From Sandaracinus amylolyticus (GTDB lineage: Bacteria; Myxococcota_A; Polyangia; Polyangiales; Sandaracinaceae): DNA of 64,000 nucleotides. The notes beneath the pieces are model-generated. The model had not been told where the DNA came from. It searched no databases and saw only the letters and a list, made by a program, of their open reading frames with translations. This document shows, piece after piece, positions 17,403 to 24,906 of the stretch; position 1 is the stretch's first letter; every line of letters starts with the position of its first letter. Both the position numbers and the translations under genes were made by a program. Where the stretch lies: contig NZ_CP011125.1 of assembly GCF_000737325.1 (NCBI RefSeq), positions 124,001 through 188,000 of the forward strand. Direction: 5' to 3'.

Positions 17403-17433
17403 GCGAGCACGGTGCATCACGCGCCGTGCTCGC
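17403..17433. terminator. Hairpin between convergent genes
   Basis: 10-bp perfect arms GCGAGCACGG (17403-17412) and CCGTGCTCGC (17424-17433) with an 11-nt loop, 24 bp after the OMP stop and 10 bp after the end of the opposing kinase gene. Probably a two-way terminator. Confidence 0.65.
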
Positions 17434-17442
17434 GCGCGTCCG

Positions 17443-19098
17443 TCAGCGGCGCGGCACGGCGATCGTCGTCGGCTGCTCGTTCGCGGTCGACGGCAGCTCG
17501 ACGGCGTCCTGCGTGGTCGCGAGCTGCGCGATCGACGGGCTGCTCGGCGGCGGCGGGGCGATCGACGGCGGCGCGGGCGCGGGGACCCACGTGCCCGCGA
17601 CGCTGCTCCGCGCGAGCGCCTCGGCGAGCGCGCGGCCGTCGGGGTACCGATCGCCCGGCTTCTTCTCGAGGCAGCGCAGGACGATCGCTTCGAGATCTTC
17701 GGGCACGTCGTGCGGCGCCCGCGCGCTCGGCGGCACCACGGCCTCGTGCAGGTGCGCGATCAGCGTGCTCGCCGCGACCTCGCCGACGAACGGCGGACGA
17801 CCGGTGAGCGCGTAGTAGAGCACCGCGCCGAGGCCGTAGACGTCGCTCGCGGAGGTCGCGCGATCACCGGTGATCACCTCGGGGCTCATCGTCGACGGAG
17901 TGCCCGCGACGGCGCCGGTGCGCGTCAGGTGGCCTCCGTCGGCCTCGACGCGCGCGATGCCGAAGTCGAGCACCTTCACGAAGTCGTTCTCGCCGCCGGC
18001 CGCGGTGACGAAGAGGTTCTCGGGCTTCACGTCGCGGTGGACGATCCCGCGATCGTGCGCTTCGGCGAGGGCGCGCGCGGCCTGGGTCACGAGGTGCACG
18101 GCGCGCGGCGCGGGCAGCGCGCCGTCGCGCTTCACGAGCTCGGCGAGGCTCACGCCGTTCAGCAGCTCCATCGCGTAGTAGAGGAGCCCGTCCTCGGTCG
18201 TGCCGTAGTCGAACACGCGCACGGTGTGCGGGTGCGTGAGGCCCGACGAGAGGCGCACCTCGCGCTCGAAGCGCAGCATCGCGCCCTCTTCGTCGTCCTC
18301 CAGCATCTTGAGGATCTTCAGCGCCACCTCGCGCTCGAGCCCGCGGTGCCACGCGGCCCAGACCTCGCCCATGCCGCCCTTGCCGATGCGGCGGCGCAGC
18401 TCGTACTTGCCGATGCTCCGCGCCTCGTAGACCTCTTTGCGCAGCGACCAGAGGCGGTGCGACGCGATGATCACGATCAGCGCCGTCGTCCACAGCATGA
18501 CGACGTGCACGCCGAGCGAGTTCACCGCCTGCGGGTCGGTGATCTGACCCTGCATGCGCGAGAAGAACATCTCGCCGACGAGCATGCCGATCGGATAGAT
18601 CAGCGCCGCGCCCGACATCGGCGCAGCGTGCTCGCGCCACGGTCGCGGCACGACCGTCGTCGCGGCGAGGACCGCGAGCCCCGCCTCCGCGTAGAGGCTG
18701 CGGAAGCCGCCGGTCATCGCGGACTGCAGCGTGATGGCAGCCATCATCACGTAGATCGCGCCGTACACGAGGAAGTAGAACTCGCGGCGCGTGATCGGTG
18801 GTCGGCGCGAGACGCGGACCGTCGCGACCGCGAACCACGGCAGCGGCAGCGCGCGGATCGCGACGAGCGTCCCGACGTCGCCCTCGCCGCCGGTCGCGAT
18901 GAACGCGACGTCCATCAGCGCGAAGAGCGGCCACACGAAGAGGCCGAAGAGCAGCGGTGCCTTGGCGCGACGGAGGTTGCCGAGGTGCTCCCACGTCGTC
19001 ACGGCACCGTGCACGTCGCTGCCGGTGCTGCCGCCGGTGCTGCCCGTGCTCGTGCCGTGGGTGCCGCGCGCCGTCACCACGGTCGCAGCATGCTCCAT
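17443..19098 (-). CDS. Ser/Thr kinase with N-terminal six-TM domain
   Basis: A 551-residue protein. After a Gly/Ser/Thr-rich start, residues about 46-215 hold six hydrophobic segments. The kinase domain (231-490) follows: glycine loop GKGGMGEV from 239, ATP lysine K261 (VALK), HRDVKPEN from 354, and D378-F-G. The tail is proline-rich (APAPPSIAPPPP). All catalytic residues are present. The order (membrane domain first, kinase second) is the reverse of the kinase at 6765-8627. The ATG at 19098 is chosen because longer frames run into the divergent lipase gene and lose normal composition. Confidence 0.9.
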   Translation of the reverse strand: MEHAATVVTARGTHGTSTGSTGGSTGSDVHGAVTTWEHLGNLRRAKAPLLFGLFVWPLFALMDVAFIATGGEGDVGTLVAIRALPLPWFAVATVRVSRRPPITRREFYFLVYGAIYVMMAAITLQSAMTGGFRSLYAEAGLAVLAATTVVPRPWREHAAPMSGAALIYPIGMLVGEMFFSRMQGQITDPQAVNSLGVHVVMLWTTALIVIIASHRLWSLRKEVYEARSIGKYELRRRIGKGGMGEVWAAWHRGLEREVALKILKMLEDDEEGAMLRFEREVRLSSGLTHPHTVRVFDYGTTEDGLLYYAMELLNGVSLAELVKRDGALPAPRAVHLVTQAARALAEAHDRGIVHRDVKPENLFVTAAGGENDFVKVLDFGIARVEADGGHLTRTGAVAGTPSTMSPEVITGDRATSASDVYGLGAVLYYALTGRPPFVGEVAASTLIAHLHEAVVPPSARAPHDVPEDLEAIVLRCLEKKPGDRYPDGRALAEALARSSVAGTWVPAPAPPSIAPPPPSSPSIAQLATTQDAVELPSTANEQPTTIAVPRR

Positions 19099-19153
19099 CC
19101 GGCCGGCGCGATCGATCCGTCCCTTCGGTAGGGGTCCGACTACGATGGTGGTG

Positions 19154-20398
19154 ATGCGAGGTGGGACGGCAGCGCTCGCGCTGATCGTGATGTGCGGATG
19201 TGCGGGCGCGCCGCCGATCGCGCCGGTCGCTCCGCGCGGGCTCGCGGTGTCGTGCGACGACGAGCTCGCGACGCTGCCCGACGCCGATCCCGCGGTGGCG
19301 CCGGGCGCGATCGTGCGGTGTGCGCGCGACGTGCACGGCCTGCGCATCGCGTACCGCACCACGCGCAGCGGCGACGTGCCCGCGATCGCGACGGCGCGCG
19401 TGATCGTGCCCGCGAGCGCGCACGAAGGCGCGCCGCACGTGGTGGTCGCGCACGGCACCGTGGGGCTCGCGGATGCGTGCGCGCCCTCGCTCGCCGCGCC
19501 CGACGAGCTGGTGCGCGCCTTCGCGTCGCGCGGCTGGCCGGTGATCGCGCCGGACTACGCGGGGCTCGGGAGCGCGGGCGTGCAGGGCTACGGCGACAAC
19601 GACGACACCGCGCGCTCGGTGCTCGATGCGGCGCGCGCGCTCGCGACGTTGCTCGGGGAGCGCGCGCCGGTCGTGCTCGCGGGCCACAGCCAGGGCGGCG
19701 GCGCGGTGCTCTCGGCGCAGTCGATCGCGCGGCGCTACGCCGGTGAGGACACGGCGATCGCGGCGGTGATCGCGATCGCGCCGGGATGGCCGGTGCGCGA
19801 TCGGCTCGAGACGTTGCGTGATCCCGCGCGACGGCTGCGCGGCGGTGACGAGCTGAGCGCGGTGGTCGGCGCGATGTTCCTCTACGCGTGGCACGCGCGC
19901 GCCTACGGCGAGACGCGCGCCGGGGAAGGGTTTCCACTCGCGAGCCGCGACGCGCTGGTGCACGCGCTCGAGCGCGGCTGCGTGGGCTCGTTGCTCACGA
20001 CCGTCCCGCGCCTCGCGCCGACGCTCGGCGCGCTCGTCGACGACGAGCTCCGCGCCGCGCTGGTCGCGTGCACCGACGCGGGCGAGTGCGACGATCGCGC
20101 GCGCGCGATCCTCGAGTGGTCGCGCGCGAACGTGATGCGCGGCGATCCCGAGGGCGCGCCGATCCACGTGCTCCAGGGCGATCACGACGGGATCACGACG
20201 CCGGCGCGCACGCGGTGCATCGTCGATCATCTGCGCGCGAGCGCGATCGAGCCGCACGTGTGCGTGATGGACGCGGATCACCTCTCGATCGTCCCGCGCG
20301 GGGTGGGCCACACGATCGCGATCGTGGAGTCCGCGCTGCGCGGCGATCCGGCGCCCGGCTGCGCGAACGACGCGCTCCCCGAGTGCGTGCCGGAGTGA
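19154..20398 (+). CDS. Lipase-like alpha/beta hydrolase lipoprotein
   Basis: A 414-residue secreted hydrolase resembling secretory lipases. The short signal peptide ends in a probable lipobox (MCGC). Key motifs are the oxyanion region VVVAHGTVG, DYAGLGSAGVQGYG, the nucleophile elbow GHSQGGG with S179, a late Asp (QGDHDGITTP) and His (DADHLSIV) completing the triad. Acyl-ester hydrolysis in the envelope is likely. An ATG at 19145 is also possible, but TACGAT at 19141-19146 would overlap it and fits as a -10 for the ATG at 19154. The gap to the divergent kinase is about 55 bp. Confidence 0.83.
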   Translation: MRGGTAALALIVMCGCAGAPPIAPVAPRGLAVSCDDELATLPDADPAVAPGAIVRCARDVHGLRIAYRTTRSGDVPAIATARVIVPASAHEGAPHVVVAHGTVGLADACAPSLAAPDELVRAFASRGWPVIAPDYAGLGSAGVQGYGDNDDTARSVLDAARALATLLGERAPVVLAGHSQGGGAVLSAQSIARRYAGEDTAIAAVIAIAPGWPVRDRLETLRDPARRLRGGDELSAVVGAMFLYAWHARAYGETRAGEGFPLASRDALVHALERGCVGSLLTTVPRLAPTLGALVDDELRAALVACTDAGECDDRARAILEWSRANVMRGDPEGAPIHVLQGDHDGITTPARTRCIVDHLRASAIEPHVCVMDADHLSIVPRGVGHTIAIVESALRGDPAPGCANDALPECVPE

Positions 20399-20599
20399 TC
20401 AGAAGCTTCGGTCGACGTCGACGCGCAGCGAGTCGTTCACGAACGCGAAGGGCATCCCGAGGCCGAACACGAAGCTCCCCGCGACTCCCGCGGTGATGCC
20501 GAACGCGGGTCGCACGTCCGGGCTCGCCAGCAGTGCGCCCGCGATCCCCACCGCCGTCGTCACGAGCGAGAGCACCCGAACGTGATCGCGCGCGACCAT
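20399..20599 (-). CDS. Short ORF, possible 3' part of a split membrane protein
   Basis: A 66-codon frame with third positions almost all G or C, ending one base after the lipase stop. It contains a hydrophobic stretch (RVLSLVTTAVGIAGALLAS) and a hydrophobic/beta-like end (GSFVFGLGMPFAFVNDSLRVDVDRSF). It overlaps the end of the upstream membrane-protein frame by 40 bp in another frame. It may be an independent small protein, or the remainder of that protein separated by a frameshift. Confidence 0.45.
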   Translation of the reverse strand: MVARDHVRVLSLVTTAVGIAGALLASPDVRPAFGITAGVAGSFVFGLGMPFAFVNDSLRVDVDRSF

Positions 20600-20853
20600 C
20601 GCACCCGCGTCGCGAACGACGCGTAGGCGAGCGCGAACACCATCGTGGGCGCGGCGCCGATCGCACAGCCGTACGCGGCGCGCGCGCCGAACGCGACGCC
20701 CTGCTCGGCGATCAGCAGCGCGAGGATCGGACCGCCGACGACCGGGAGCGCCGCGAGGAAGCCCGCGAGCGCCGGGCCGAACCGCCGGCCCAGCAGGCTC
20801 ACCGCGGCGACGAACGCGGGCGCGATCGTGAGCTTCGCGAGCAACAGCGCCAC
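20560..20853 (-). CDS. Small inner-membrane protein, possibly truncated
   Basis: A 97-residue protein with three hydrophobic helices: LLLAKLTIAPAFVAAVSLLG, PALAGFLAALPVVGGPILALLI and AAYGCAIGAAPTMVFALAYAS. It stops shortly after the third helix with RWSRAITFGCSRS. The repeated 'rrfGP..AG.laalPvvggPi' style looks like part of a longer family of membrane proteins, from memory of that style only. The GTG at 20853 is preceded by TACATG 8 nt upstream. Function unknown; a frameshift into the 20399-20599 frame is possible. Confidence 0.5.
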   Translation of the reverse strand: MALLLAKLTIAPAFVAAVSLLGRRFGPALAGFLAALPVVGGPILALLIAEQGVAFGARAAYGCAIGAAPTMVFALAYASFATRVRWSRAITFGCSRS

Positions 20854-20861
20854 GCGCGGCC

Positions 20862-20887
20862 CATGTAGCACGCGAATACGGCCGTAT
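20862..20887. promoter_or_regulatory. Divergent promoter region with ATACGGCCGTAT palindrome
   Basis: A perfect 12-bp palindrome ATACGGCCGTAT (20876-20887) lies between the small membrane-protein gene (minus) and the haem-site lipoprotein (plus), next to the minus-strand hexamer TACATG (20862-20867). It resembles a TetR-type operator; the cognate regulator is not in the window. Confidence 0.5.
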
Positions 20888-20944
20888 ACGGAAAGTCCAC
20901 CGCGTTCGTGACGGGCGGACACGGATCCGGCCAATACCGATCTC

Positions 20945-22525
20945 GTGACCACGAGCACGTCTCGCGACCGCGTCGCGATCCTCCTCGCGCTGTTCGCTCC
21001 GCTCGTCACCGCGTGCACCGAGCGCTCTCCAGGCGACGGTGCGGACTCGGGGCCCACCATCTTCGACATCGACGCCGACACGGTGCTCGACGCCGGGGGC
21101 TCGGATGCCTCGCTCGACGCGTACGTGCCGCGCGAGCCCGTGGTCTTCATCGCGTCGGGCGCGCCGAGCGACGCGCCCGATCGCTTCGCGGGCGATGGCC
21201 GCAGCGCGCAGCTGCCCGTCGTTCGTTATCCGGTCGACGGCACGATGGTGCCGCCGAACCTCAGCGGCCTCGAGATCCACTGGGAGCCCAACGGGCACAC
21301 GCTCTTCGAGCTGCGCTTCGATCAGGACGACGAGACGGTGCTGCTCGTCTACGCGCCGTGCTCGGTGCGCGGCGAGGGCTGCGCGCTCGAGCTCGGCGAT
21401 CTGATGTGGGACGAGCTCGCCGAAGATCGCGCGCGCGGCAGCTACGAGGTGCGGGTGCGCGGCGTCGGCGGCGAGGGCGCGCTCATCGGCGAGTCCGAGC
21501 CGATCACGATCGAGCTCGCGACCGAGGCGGTGACCGGCGGGCTCTACTTCTGGTCGACGGATCCCGCAGCAATCCACCGCTACGACTTCGATCGCGGCCA
21601 CCGCACGTCGGAGCTCTTCTTCGACTCGGCGGACTCGGGCGGTCACTGCGTCGGGTGTCACGCGCTCTCGCGCGACGGGCAGACGATCGCGATCGGCTAC
21701 GGCACGACGGGACCGATCGCGATGGTCGACGTCGCGACGCGCACCGAGTCGCGCCAGCTCGACGCGGAGATGTCGTCGTTCTCGCCCGACGGGATGGAGC
21801 TCGTGACCGGCGGCATCCCCGGCTCCGACGTGCGCCCGCTGCAGATCGTGCGCACCGACGGCACCGGCGAGCCGCTCGTGCTCGGCGAAGGCGCGGCCCC
21901 CGACTGGGCGCCCGATGGGCGCGCGATCGTGTTCACCGATCCCGCCGAGGCGCTGCGGATCACCGAGCGCGACGACGCGGGCACGTGGACGCTGCGCACC
22001 GCGCCGCTCGCGCGGACCGGCGCCCGCGACGAGTTCGGAGCGTTCGCGCCCGACTCGGAGTGGATCGCGTTCTCGCGCATCACCCCGAGCCACCTGCCGG
22101 GCGGGATCGAGTCGCACGTGTACGTCGTCGGCCGCGAGGGCGGCGGCACCGAGCAGCAGCTGATGCGCGCGTCGACGGGCACGCTCGACTCGATGCCGCG
22201 ATGGAACCCGTCGATCTTCCTCCACCGTCGCCCTGGTGAAGGAACGGGGCGTCGCCTCTTCTGGATCACGTTCACCAGCAACATGCAGTTCGGCGTCGAG
22301 CCCTCGGATCGGCGGCGCACGATCTGGATGGCGGCGTTCGACCCCGGCGCGGAGGACGGCGATCCGTCGTACCCCGCGTTCCGCCTGCCGTTCCAGCCGA
22401 CGACGGGCTCGAACTTCATCCCGCAGTGGACGACGCGCGTGCAGCGGATGCCGTGCGACGACAACGGCGACTGTCGGCGCGGCGAGATGTGCACGGACGG
22501 GATCTGCGTGCCGGAGATCATCTGA
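20945..22525 (+). CDS. Beta-propeller lipoprotein with one c-type haem site (paralogue 1)
   Basis: A 526-residue lipoprotein with GTG start and lipobox VTAC24. An N-terminal beta domain (FIASGAPSDAPDRFAGDGRS, then VRYPVDGTMVPPNLSGLEIHW) precedes a haem c attachment motif C235-V-G-C-H239, followed by TolB-like propeller blades (SFSPDGMELVTGG, WAPDGRAIVFTDP, FAPDSEWIAFSR). The end is Cys-rich (CDDNGDCRRGEMCTDGIC). It should be exported and may carry one haem, although the CxxCH could have lost that role. Paralogue 2 lies downstream on the same strand. Either electron transfer or binding of an unknown ligand is possible. Confidence 0.8.
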   Translation: MTTSTSRDRVAILLALFAPLVTACTERSPGDGADSGPTIFDIDADTVLDAGGSDASLDAYVPREPVVFIASGAPSDAPDRFAGDGRSAQLPVVRYPVDGTMVPPNLSGLEIHWEPNGHTLFELRFDQDDETVLLVYAPCSVRGEGCALELGDLMWDELAEDRARGSYEVRVRGVGGEGALIGESEPITIELATEAVTGGLYFWSTDPAAIHRYDFDRGHRTSELFFDSADSGGHCVGCHALSRDGQTIAIGYGTTGPIAMVDVATRTESRQLDAEMSSFSPDGMELVTGGIPGSDVRPLQIVRTDGTGEPLVLGEGAAPDWAPDGRAIVFTDPAEALRITERDDAGTWTLRTAPLARTGARDEFGAFAPDSEWIAFSRITPSHLPGGIESHVYVVGREGGGTEQQLMRASTGTLDSMPRWNPSIFLHRRPGEGTGRRLFWITFTSNMQFGVEPSDRRRTIWMAAFDPGAEDGDPSYPAFRLPFQPTTGSNFIPQWTTRVQRMPCDDNGDCRRGEMCTDGICVPEII

Positions 22526-22649
22526 CGTCTCGCTCGATCGAGTGATCGATGGCTCGCGGCCGGTCCGCGCTTCGCCGCGGCCCGGGCGCTCGCGGGTAGC
22601 ACCGCGCGTCGCGCGAGCGCGCGAGAATCGGACGCGACCTCGCGCGGAC

Positions 22650-22686
22650 GGTTGCGTGCGCAACCGTGACGGTTGCGTCTGCAACC
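22650..22686. promoter_or_regulatory. Two GGTTGC-N4-GCAACC inverted repeats 21 bp apart
   Basis: The 329-bp gap between the two propeller lipoprotein genes holds two copies of GGTTGC-N4-GCAACC, at 22650-22665 and 22671-22686, in register two helical turns apart. Downstream a TAGCGT hexamer (22773-22778) could be the -10 of the second gene, leaving a leader of about 70 nt. The repeats look like a double operator; nothing else in the gap is recognisable. Confidence 0.55.
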
Positions 22687-22854
22687 ATGTCTCGAGCGGC
22701 CGGAGTCTCGTCCGGATCGGCCGCGTGTGAAGGACCGCACGGTGTGGGCGGAACGCGCACGGATGCGTTTGATAGCGTCGCGAGCGGATTGGGGTCGCTC
22801 GCGCGTCGGGAGCTCGCGCGGGCCGGGTCGTGCTTTTTCGCGATCGAGGTGTCC

Positions 22855-24759
22855 ATGCTGTCTCGTGCGACTTCCTTCTCCGTCGCGGCGCTCGCGGTGG
22901 GGATCGTCCTCTCGGCCTGCACCGAAGGCGGCACGCGCCCACCCGGCGGCGGCGGTGACGGCGGCGCCGGTGGTCAGGACGGCGCGACGACGAGCAGCCC
23001 GCTGCGCATCGAGCCCGCGGATCACCGGGTCGCGGTCACGAGCGGCGCGTCGGTGAACGTCGACTACCGCGCGTTCCTCCGCCAGAGCGACGGCAGCGAG
23101 CGCGAGGTCACGAGCGAGGTCACGTGGCTCGCGACGGTGCCGACGCTCGGCAGCTTCTCGGGCGCGCGCTTCACGTCGACGCCCGACCGCGGCGGTCGCA
23201 CCGACATCCGCGCGACGATGGGCTCCACCGAGGCGCTCACCTCGCTGACGATCTCGCTCGAGCGCATCGTGATCACCGACGGAACGCCCGCCGACGCGCC
23301 CACGCGCTTCGGGGGCACCGCCGATCCCTCGCGCGCGCCCGAGCTCGTCTATCCCGACGACGCGACGATGGTTCCGTCGAACCTCGGCGAGCTCGAATTC
23401 CACTACCGCACCGCGGGCTCGACGCTCTTCGAGCTGCACGTGCAGGCGGGCGTGCTCGATCTGCGCATCTACTTCGGCTGTCCGGAGAGCGTCGGCGGTG
23501 GCTGCATCTACACGCCCGATCGCGACGTGTGGGAGTCGATCGCGACCGCGGCCGCGGGGCAGGGACCGATCACCTATCGCCTGCGCGGCGTGAACGACGC
23601 GGGGCAGCTCGGCGAGACCGCGGAGCGCACGCTCACCGTCTCCGAAGAGCCGATCACCGGCGGCATCTACTACTGGAACGCGGGCGCGGGCCGCGTCGAG
23701 CGCTTCGAGTTCGGTGTGCGCGGCGCGCAGGCCGAGCCGTTCATCGACTCGGCGCGCACCGGCGCGACCTTCTGCGTGGGCTGTCACACCGTCTCGCGCG
23801 ACGGTCAGCGCATCGCGGTGGGCACCGACATGCCGACCACGACGTTCCAGGTGTTCGACGTCGCGACGCGCAACCGCATCTTCTCGCGCGGCTCGAGCGG
23901 CGGCGGTCTCCCGGGCGGCGGGACGCCGACCCAGCCCAACTTCGCGTCGTTCTCGCCCGATCACCTGCAGATCGCGGCGAGCGCGATCGCGGGGCTGAGC
24001 ATCCTCGACGGCACGACCGGCGACGTGATCGCGGAGCGCCTCGGCGGCGGCGCGGTGTCGATGCCCGACTGGTCGCCCGACGGGAACCACATCGCGTTCG
24101 TGCGCTACGACGCACCTCCGTCGATCCCCGGCTTCCCGCTGGTCGACGTGAACGGCGTGACCGGCGGCGAGATCGTGCGGCTCGATCGCAGCGGCTCGAG
24201 CTGGACCGTGGGCCCCACGCTCGTCGCGGGCAGTGGCAACAACTACTACCCTGCGTATTCGCCCGACGGCGAGTGGATCGTCTTCAATCGGTCGGAGTCG
24301 AACAGCAACTCCGCGGGCATGGGAGACGCGATGAATCCCATGCCCACGCTCGATGCGACGTTGTGGATCGTGCCGAGCAGCGGGAGCGGCGTCGCGACGC
24401 GCTTGTCGCGCCTCGCGGGCCTCGCGGACTCGTGGGCGAAGTGGGATCCCACCGAATATCGCGATCGCGGTCGCCCGCTCTTCTGGCTGACGTGGACGAG
24501 CCGCCGCGCGTTCGGCCTGCGTCTCGCGGAGAACGCGCGATCGCAGCTGTGGATGGCGGCGTTCGATCCCGAGGCCGCGGCGGCGGGGCGCGACGGTGGA
24601 TATCCCGCGTTCCGACTGCCGTTCCAGAACATCGAGAGCGCCAATCACATCGGACAGTGGGTGACCCGGGTCGAGCGATTGACGTGCGACGACGACACGG
24701 ACTGTGGTGGTGAGTTCTGTGTCGACGGTCGCTGTTATTCGGTCCCGCCGCTGATCTGA
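22855..24759 (+). CDS. Beta-propeller lipoprotein with one c-type haem site (paralogue 2)
   Basis: A 634-residue lipoprotein with lipobox LSAC22, then a Gly/Asp-rich linker. An Ig-like domain (residues about 45-145: FLRQSDGSEREVTSEVTW, SFSGARFTSTPDRGG) is absent from paralogue 1. The shared core follows: TDGTPADAPTRFGG, VYPDDATMVPSNLGELEFHY, ITGGIYYWN, the haem motif C307-V-G-C-H311 in FCVGCHTVSRDGQ, and propeller blades (SFSPDHLQIAAS, WSPDGNHIAFVRYD, YSPDGEWIVFNRSE). The end is Cys-rich (CDDDTDCGGEFCVDGRC). The ATG at 22855 is chosen because the signal peptide starts there; the frame is open 189 bp further up. Likely periplasmic or surface. Confidence 0.82.
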   Translation: MLSRATSFSVAALAVGIVLSACTEGGTRPPGGGGDGGAGGQDGATTSSPLRIEPADHRVAVTSGASVNVDYRAFLRQSDGSEREVTSEVTWLATVPTLGSFSGARFTSTPDRGGRTDIRATMGSTEALTSLTISLERIVITDGTPADAPTRFGGTADPSRAPELVYPDDATMVPSNLGELEFHYRTAGSTLFELHVQAGVLDLRIYFGCPESVGGGCIYTPDRDVWESIATAAAGQGPITYRLRGVNDAGQLGETAERTLTVSEEPITGGIYYWNAGAGRVERFEFGVRGAQAEPFIDSARTGATFCVGCHTVSRDGQRIAVGTDMPTTTFQVFDVATRNRIFSRGSSGGGLPGGGTPTQPNFASFSPDHLQIAASAIAGLSILDGTTGDVIAERLGGGAVSMPDWSPDGNHIAFVRYDAPPSIPGFPLVDVNGVTGGEIVRLDRSGSSWTVGPTLVAGSGNNYYPAYSPDGEWIVFNRSESNSNSAGMGDAMNPMPTLDATLWIVPSSGSGVATRLSRLAGLADSWAKWDPTEYRDRGRPLFWLTWTSRRAFGLRLAENARSQLWMAAFDPEAAAAGRDGGYPAFRLPFQNIESANHIGQWVTRVERLTCDDDTDCGGEFCVDGRCYSVPPLI

Positions 24760-24768
24760 CGCGCCACC

Positions 24769-24796
24769 GAGGAGAGCAGGAATTCCTGCTCTCCTC
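24769..24796. terminator. 28-bp perfect palindrome, probable two-way terminator
   Basis: GAGGAGAGCAGG-AATT-CCTGCTCTCCTC lies 9 bp after the stop of the propeller gene. Before the IS inserted it would also have lain just beyond the stop of the opposing outer-membrane gene, serving both. Confidence 0.7.
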
Positions 24797-24813
24797 AGCG
24801 GCTCGGCTCTCTC

Positions 24814-24818
24814 TCAGA
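24814..24818. repeat. Left target-site duplication TCAGA
   Basis: TCAGA directly before the left IS end; the matching copy is at 26239-26243. Confidence 0.85.
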
Positions 24819-24834
24819 CTCGCCTTTCGCGCTT
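24819..24834 (+). repeat. IS left terminal inverted repeat
   Basis: 16 bp, identical to the complement of 26223-26238; the match extends 2 bp further into the duplicated target. Confidence 0.93.
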
Positions 24835-24906
24835 TTAATCGTCGGCGAGATCGAGTAGCCACGTGGCCCGAGTTCTTGGTTGTTGCAGCAACCGAGGGAG
24901 GGCCAC

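Noticed and set aside
19099-19458. Longer N-terminus for the membrane kinase
   Set aside because: It would overlap the divergent lipase gene by some 300 bp and is low complexity; the ATG at 19098 is the better start.
21697-24648. 983-codon minus-strand frame across the two propeller genes
   Set aside because: Low-complexity Arg/Ala/Glu composition and it spans two real genes and the gap between them; a shadow frame.
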